NCBI GenBank assembly: GCA_046727955.1
Contig: JBKPDO010000170.1
Location: 1 to 64,000, forward strand
Direction of reading: 5' to 3'
Length of the DNA stretch: 64,000 nucleotides
Source: DASVXQ01 sp046727955
GTDB taxonomy: Bacteria; Actinomycetota; CALGFH01
Positions within the stretch are counted from its first letter, which is position 1. The number at the start of each line of letters is the position of its first letter. This document shows positions 58,975 to 64,000 of the stretch, piece after piece. Made by a program: the position numbers and the translations under genes. The notes under the pieces are model-generated. The model saw only the letters and a program-made list of their open reading frames with translations. It searched no databases and was not told the origin of the DNA.

Positions 58975-61900
58975 ATGGCAGTGCAACTCGCCTCCACCCC
59001 GCTTCCTCCGAACGTGCACGTCGTCTACGAAGTCCTCTGCAGTGAGGGCCCGCAGACGGGCAGGCAGCTCGAGCTGCTGCTGGAGAAGCGAGGCGTGCTG
59101 GTCCCGGCCGGGCGGCTGCTGGAGCTCCCGCGCCGGTTTCCCGGCGTGTTCGCAATCGACCAGAGCAAGCGGCTCGCGGTGCCCCCGGCCTGCGACCGCT
59201 GCGGTGTCCACGCTTGCGATGTCTGCCAGCGCGACGTCGGAGCCCGCCCGTGCACGGTGTGCGAGCGGACGGTGTGCCTGGACTGCCGCAGCGCCGAGCC
59301 GGGCCTCGAGTCGTGCTGCCTCGACTGCGCCAAGCCCCGCCGCGCCCCGGACGCCGACCAGCGCTACGGCCGGGCCTGGGCGCTGGGCGCGGGCCGGTGG
59401 CTGCTGGTCGGCGAGCGCTCGGCCATGCTCGTCGGTGGGCCTGAAAGGCCAAGAGTGCTGGTCCCGGACGCCGATCTCGAGGACCCGGCGCGGCGGCGCC
59501 TGCGGGCGCTGGCCGCCGCGCTCCAGCTCCCCCCCGAAATCGGCCTGCGCCGGCGCGGGCCGGCGCCCGAGATCCCGGTCCCGGGGCCGGCGACCGCCTG
59601 GCTCGAGATGCGCGAAGAGGTGGCCTGGCGCTGGCTCCCGGACGGCGGCAGCGACGTCGACCTGGACGCCGCCGGCGCGCTGCCCCAGGCCGAGGGCCCG
59701 CCAGTCGTGAGCGAGGACGAGGCGGGGCTGGCCGCGCTGCTGGCGCGCCTCCGCGCCGAGGCGCCCCCACTGCCGGCCGGTGCGCTCGAGGTGACGCCTC
59801 TCCTCGAGGTCCACAACGTCACCGTCACCGTGGAGGGGCTCGAGCGGCGCCGCGAGCGCCACGAGCCCGGCGGCCGGGTCGAGACCGTGGCGGTCGAGCG
59901 GGTGCCGTTCGAGCCGAGCCAGCATCCGGCCGACCCTCCCGCCCGGCCGCTGGCCGCGGCCCGGCTCGACCCGGTGACCGCGACCGTCGACGCCGTCCAC
60001 GCTTCCTGCCTGATCACCACGGCCGCCCCCGGCGCGTACGGGCGCTGGTTCGCGCCCGGCGCGCCCGGCGTCACCCTCGCCAGCGAGGTCACCTGGGGAT
60101 CGGTGGTACCACTCGCCCGGCTCGCGCCGGGCACCCAGATCAGGCGGCCGAGGGAGGTCCGGCTTCCGGCCAAGGAGGACTTCGCCAGCCCGACAGGCGC
60201 GACCCTTGCCGAGCGCGAGGTCGAGGAGTCGTGGCGGCTGCTGCGCGGTCTCGAGGACGGCGGTGTCGCCGGGCCGGAAGACCTGGAGATGGTCGGCTAC
60301 GAGCTGCTCCCCGTCGAGGAGCCGGCCGCGGCGGCGCCGGACGGCCTGCTGGAGACCGCCAGGCGGCTCGACCCGCTGGCCGAGGACGCGAGGGTGACGC
60401 TCGGCCTCTGCCTGGAGGTGGAGGAGCGCTGGGAGGGGCGCGGCAGCGCCCGACGTTCCTACCTGGTCCTCCCCGGGAGCCAGCCATGGCCGGTGCTGGA
60501 CGACACCGGCGAGCCGGCCGCCGACTTCGGCGTCGACGAGCTGGGCCACCTGCACCAACCCGGGGCGGAGTGGATCTGCCCGGCCTGCGAGCGCGCCCGC
60601 TGCCCGGCCTGCGGTCCCGACGGCGAGCTGGACGCCTGCCCGGCCTGTGGGCAGCCCGCCTGCCAGGCGTGCCGGCTGGAGCCGCTCGAGCACGACGAGG
60701 ACCAGCAGTGCGAGCGCTGCGGGACGCGGTCGTGCAGTGACTGCGGACGCACCGTCGGCGGAGTCCGATGCCGGCTGTGCCGCCGGCTCGCCTGCCGGCG
60801 CTGCCTCGCCGGCGGCTCGGACGGGCGCTGCCCGACCTGCATCGAGCTGCGTCCGGCCAGCGAGTCCGAGCTGCGGACGCTGCCCGCCGGGCTCGCGGCG
60901 GCCGGCCTCCACGTCCTCGCCTCGACCGAGGGCGGCTGGACCGTGGCGCTGCTGCTCGGGCGGCACCGGCGCGAGCTCGCCGTGCTCCACCACGGCGAGA
61001 TGGTCCGCTGGGAGACCGCGGCACCGGACGCACCCGTGCTGCTCCGCGCCCTCATCGGCGCCGCCGGGGCCGCCGGCGGCGAGGTCGAGCTGCGCCAGGG
61101 CAGAGCGCTGGCGCCGTCGCTGCCGCCCGGTCCGCACCTGCCGCTCGACAGCAGGCGAGAGGACTCGCTGCGCTGGGCGGTGCTCGACCGCGACGGCCGA
61201 GCGGTCGCCGGCAGCCAGGAGCCGCCGGAGCCGTCCGGTGCCGACTCGTCCACCTCGGTGCTCGCGTTGCTGGTCGAGGAGGCCGGGTGGGAGACGATCA
61301 GCATCCCGGAGCCCGCCCCCGAGGAGGTCGCCGAGTTGCTGCGCGAGCTCGAGCCGCCACGGCTGGCGGCGCCCGGCGGCACGCTGGTGCTCGACCCGCG
61401 TCGCGCCGGCGAGCTGACCTGGGTGGACGGCGGCGGCCTGCACCACACGTCCTTCGACGGCCGCGAGTCGCGCCAGGTCGACACGCCTTGGTCCGCTGAG
61501 ACGGCGCCGGCGTGGGTGGAGGACGACTGGTTCCCGGTGCCCGAGGTCGTGCTGGGCGCGAGTCTCGAGGGTGTCGGCGCGGCCGTGGTGCGGGTCGGCT
61601 CGCACCTGGCGCTGGGGCTACGGGACAGCGAGGGCACCCGCTGGACCACCTTGCGCAATAACCCGGCCGACCTGGCAAAGCTGGCTCTCGGAGCCGCCCT
61701 CGGCGAGGAGGCGGCCCTCTACGAGGTGGTGGCGCTGACCGACCCCGACACCGTCCGCGGGCCGATCCTGGTCGATGCGTCCCTCCAGCAGCGGGTCAGC
61801 GAGCCTGCGACGGAGGAGCAGCCCGGCGTGGCATCCGACGAGCTCCTGCAGGTGGCCCTGCGCCGCTTCGCGCCCACCCTGCAGTGGACGCACCCGGCCG

Positions 61901-62529
61901 AGGACGGTGGCCCGGCCCCGGCTGAGCTGGCGTACGCGCTGCTCCGCCAGGCCGACGAGCACCCGCCACAGCTCCCCAGGGTCAAGGTGGGCATCGGCCT
62001 GCAGGTCGAGGAGAGCTGGCTGCAGCGCGCGTCCTGGGTCAAGCTGCGTTACGAGTTGCCGCCGGGCGAGCACGAGGGCATGGTCCGCTGCGAGGCCACC
62101 GGGATGCTGGTCACAGCGGTGTCCCGCGACCGCGAGGGCCACCTGGTGGCGACGACCACCACCTGTCGCTACTGCCGCACGGAGACCTGCGTGCTGTGCG
62201 TCGCGTCGACACAGCCGTGCGCCATCTGCCAGATCCTCATCTGCGGCCGCTGCTCCTCCAGCCCAGGGCCAGACTACGTGCCGCGCTGCCCGGCCTGCGT
62301 TGACCTGCGGCGCCTGGGCTGGAAGGAGCGGCGGCGCTTCAACCGCCTGCTCGTCCCCGGCGGCCGGATCCTGGCTGGCCAGGACGCGCTCCACGGCGTG
62401 ACCCTGGTGGAGTCCAGCGGCGGCTGGCAGGTCGTGCTGGACGAGCCGGGGCAGGAGCTGCCCTCGGCACTGGTCGCCACCACCACCCAGAAAGCCCGCC
62501 TGATCGACCGCATCGCCGACACGTCCTGA
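58975..62529 (+). CDS. Unrecognised 1184-residue protein with three cysteine-cluster regions
   Basis: The N-terminus (VHVVYEVLCSEGPQTGRQLE LLLEKRG) looks like a winged helix. Three zinc-binding clusters follow: residues about 62 to 125 (CDRCGVHACDVCQRD, CTVCERTVCLDC), about 535 to 625 (CPACERARCPACG, CPACGQPACQACRL, CERCGTRSCSDCG, CRLCRRLACRRC), and about 1060 to 1110 (CRYCRTETCVLC, CAICQILICGRC). Acidic, beta-rich segments lie between. There is no membrane segment or signal peptide. The paired CxxC spacing recalls tandem zinc ribbons or treble clefs. I know no family with this layout. ATG 58975 was chosen over the long upstream frame, which lies in tandem repeats. Confidence 0.6.
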   Translation: MAVQLASTPLPPNVHVVYEVLCSEGPQTGRQLELLLEKRGVLVPAGRLLELPRRFPGVFAIDQSKRLAVPPACDRCGVHACDVCQRDVGARPCTVCERTVCLDCRSAEPGLESCCLDCAKPRRAPDADQRYGRAWALGAGRWLLVGERSAMLVGGPERPRVLVPDADLEDPARRRLRALAAALQLPPEIGLRRRGPAPEIPVPGPATAWLEMREEVAWRWLPDGGSDVDLDAAGALPQAEGPPVVSEDEAGLAALLARLRAEAPPLPAGALEVTPLLEVHNVTVTVEGLERRRERHEPGGRVETVAVERVPFEPSQHPADPPARPLAAARLDPVTATVDAVHASCLITTAAPGAYGRWFAPGAPGVTLASEVTWGSVVPLARLAPGTQIRRPREVRLPAKEDFASPTGATLAEREVEESWRLLRGLEDGGVAGPEDLEMVGYELLPVEEPAAAAPDGLLETARRLDPLAEDARVTLGLCLEVEERWEGRGSARRSYLVLPGSQPWPVLDDTGEPAADFGVDELGHLHQPGAEWICPACERARCPACGPDGELDACPACGQPACQACRLEPLEHDEDQQCERCGTRSCSDCGRTVGGVRCRLCRRLACRRCLAGGSDGRCPTCIELRPASESELRTLPAGLAAAGLHVLASTEGGWTVALLLGRHRRELAVLHHGEMVRWETAAPDAPVLLRALIGAAGAAGGEVELRQGRALAPSLPPGPHLPLDSRREDSLRWAVLDRDGRAVAGSQEPPEPSGADSSTSVLALLVEEAGWETISIPEPAPEEVAELLRELEPPRLAAPGGTLVLDPRRAGELTWVDGGGLHHTSFDGRESRQVDTPWSAETAPAWVEDDWFPVPEVVLGASLEGVGAAVVRVGSHLALGLRDSEGTRWTTLRNNPADLAKLALGAALGEEAALYEVVALTDPDTVRGPILVDASLQQRVSEPATEEQPGVASDELLQVALRRFAPTLQWTHPAEDGGPAPAELAYALLRQADEHPPQLPRVKVGIGLQVEESWLQRASWVKLRYELPPGEHEGMVRCEATGMLVTAVSRDREGHLVATTTTCRYCRTETCVLCVASTQPCAICQILICGRCSSSPGPDYVPRCPACVDLRRLGWKERRRFNRLLVPGGRILAGQDALHGVTLVESSGGWQVVLDEPGQELPSALVATTTQKARLIDRIADTS

Positions 62530-62654
62530 CCTGACGGCCACTCCGCCCGAGGACTGCACCTTTCCCCGCCGCGCGCCGGCGGCGGCGGAGCGCGTGGTAG
62601 CGTCGTTGGCAAATCAGGCCGGAGGGCGGCCGCTGAGCATCACTGGAGGTGGCG

Positions 62655-64000
62655 GTGACCGACCAGTTGCCGCGTGGCGGCGCGTCGGTGGCCCCCGAGC
62701 CGCTGTGGACGCCGTCGCACGCGCGGGTCGAGCGCTCCAGTCTGACCAGCTATCAGCGCTGGCTCGCCGACGCGCGAGCGCTCCACTTCGGTGACTACCA
62801 CTCCCTGTGGCGTTGGTCGGTCACAGACCTGGACGCCTTCTGGCGCTCGATCTGGGATTTCTTCGGGGTCGGGGAGGGCCCGGCTCCGGCGCCCGCGATC
62901 GTGGAGCGCCGCATGCCCGGGACGCGGTGGTTCCCACAGGCGCGGCTCAACTACGCCGAGCTGGCGTTGCGGCGGCGCGACGAGCACCCGGCGGTCGTCG
63001 CCGGCTCCGAGGACGGCGAGCTGCGCACGGTGAGCTACGCGGAGCTGGCGCGGTCGGTCGCGGCCGCCGCGGCGGGCCTGCGGCGCCTCGGGGTCCGTCA
63101 GGGCGAGCGCGTGGTCGCCTACCTGCCCAATGTGCCCGAGACCGTGATCGCGTTCCTGGCCAGCGCGAGCATCGGCGCCATCTGGTCGAGCTGCGCGCCG
63201 GAGTTCGGCGTCTCCAGCGTGGTCGACCGCTTCCAGCAGATCGAGCCCAAGGTGCTCCTCGCGGTGGACGGGTACCGATATGGCGGACGCTGGCACGACC
63301 GCCGCGAGGCGGTCGAGGCCATCCGCGCTCAGCTCCCGACCCTCGAGGCGACCGTGCTGGTCCCAGCCCCCGGGCAGGAAGCCGGCACGGCACGGCCCCC
63401 CGCCGGGCCCCCCGCCGCCGGCGGTGTCCTCGGCTGGGCGGATCTGCTCGCGGGAGAGGTCGAGCCACGGCTCGGCTTCGAGCAGGTCGCGTTCGATCAC
63501 CCTCTGTGGATCCTGTACTCCTCTGGCACGACCGGGCTGCCCAAGCCGATCGTGCAGGGGCACGGCGGGATCGTGCTCGAGCACCTGAAGTCGCTCGCCC
63601 TGCATCTTGATCTCGGGCCGACCGACCGCTTCTCCTGGTTCACCACCACTGGCTGGATGATGTGGAACTTGCTGGTGAGCGGCCTGCTGCTGGGCGCGAC
63701 CGTGCTCTGCTACGACGGCAGCCCGGGCCATCCGGACATGGAGGCGCTGTGGCGCTTCGCCGAGGCCACCGGCATGACCTACTTCGGGACCAGCGCGGCC
63801 TACGTGCTGTCGTGCATGAAGGCCGGGGTCGAGCCGGCGGTCATCGCCGACCTGTCTCGACTCCGCTCGGTCGGGTCGACCGGCTCGCCCCTGCCGCCAG
63901 AGGGCTTCGCCTGGCTGTACCAGCACGTCGACGAGGACATCCTGGTTGGGTCGGTCAGCGGTGGCACCGACGTGTGCACCGCATTCGTCGAATCCTGCCC
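62655..64000 (+). CDS. aacS: Acetoacetyl-CoA synthetase (partial at the right edge)
   Basis: From GTG 62655 (GGAGG upstream) about 448 residues are visible. They have the acetyl/acetoacetyl-CoA synthetase layout: N-terminal ALHFGDYHSLWRWSVTDLDA, RWFPQARLNYAELAL, the adenylate P-loop YSSGTTGLPKPIVQG, TTTGWMMWNLLVSGLLLGAT and GSVSGGTDVCTAF. The family activates acetoacetate with ATP and CoA. The last third, with the catalytic lysine, lies outside the window. An unrelated acyl-CoA synthetase fragment sits at 1.3 kb. Confidence 0.88.
   Translation, partial: MTDQLPRGGASVAPEPLWTPSHARVERSSLTSYQRWLADARALHFGDYHSLWRWSVTDLDAFWRSIWDFFGVGEGPAPAPAIVERRMPGTRWFPQARLNYAELALRRRDEHPAVVAGSEDGELRTVSYAELARSVAAAAAGLRRLGVRQGERVVAYLPNVPETVIAFLASASIGAIWSSCAPEFGVSSVVDRFQQIEPKVLLAVDGYRYGGRWHDRREAVEAIRAQLPTLEATVLVPAPGQEAGTARPPAGPPAAGGVLGWADLLAGEVEPRLGFEQVAFDHPLWILYSSGTTGLPKPIVQGHGGIVLEHLKSLALHLDLGPTDRFSWFTTTGWMMWNLLVSGLLLGATVLCYDGSPGHPDMEALWRFAEATGMTYFGTSAAYVLSCMKAGVEPAVIADLSRLRSVGSTGSPLPPEGFAWLYQHVDEDILVGSVSGGTDVCTAFVESC

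Overview
The window is very GC-rich, uses GTG and TTG starts freely, and packs genes with 1 to 10 base overlaps. It carries WhiB, DUF2637, DUF1918, an ECF sigma factor with a linked membrane anti-sigma-like protein, and an arg cluster with argR inside it. Together these point to an actinobacterium, probably a soil lineage; I cannot name a genus. No rRNA or intact tRNA was seen.

Layout. 1 to 6.2 kb is a worn region: a methyltransferase and acyltransferase pair and a secreted PPC-like protein sit among fragments of an FAD oxidoreductase, an acyl-CoA synthetase, an IS630 transposase, an amidase and a frameshifted vapC. A lipoprotein follows, with an overlapping gene that looks like an in-frame deletion fusion of a membrane-fusion protein to a MacB-type permease. 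6.4 to 15.3 kb is an ABC exporter, a very large GH38 mannosidase, an aldo/keto reductase and the sigma/anti-sigma pair. 15.4 to 23.7 kb (minus strand) is one arginine operon, argC-argJ-argB-argD-argR-argG-argH, behind a visible ARG box; argB carries repeated palindromic coding insertions. 23.8 to 31.2 kb holds lysA, a sugar-importer type ATPase, an RHH/MazF toxin-antitoxin pair, a GNAT gene, and metE behind a cobalamin riboswitch.

31.48 to 54.38 kb is, I infer, a 22.9 kb integrative element inserted in the 3' end of a CPBP-family protease gene. A 31-base repeat (30 of 31 identical) marks both ends. The left copy still carries the displaced original C-terminus and stop of the protease; at the right copy the element supplies a new C-terminus. 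The tyrosine recombinase reads into the right end and has an excisionase-like gene beside it. Core genes are a RepA-like ATPase, WhiB, a GIY-YIG-like protein, NlpC/P60 and transglycosylase cell-wall enzymes, and DUF2637 membrane proteins. I see no FtsK/TraB translocase, relaxase, capsid or terminase. Cargo includes a 1213-residue helical-repeat protein with a C-terminal PIN-like nuclease domain, a decayed ERCC4 nuclease, an XRE regulator with HD, Nudix and HTH neighbours, two related two-TM proteins, a pentapeptide-repeat protein and an AT-richer membrane protein. Nearly identical operators lie before the XRE gene and between the excisionase and integrase genes, which makes the XRE protein the likely master repressor.

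54.4 to 64 kb returns to chromosome: the interrupted protease gene, a truncated LLM-type oxidoreductase fusion, an MFS transporter, two exported proteins, an unrecognised 1184-residue cysteine-cluster protein, and an acetoacetyl-CoA synthetase running off the right edge.
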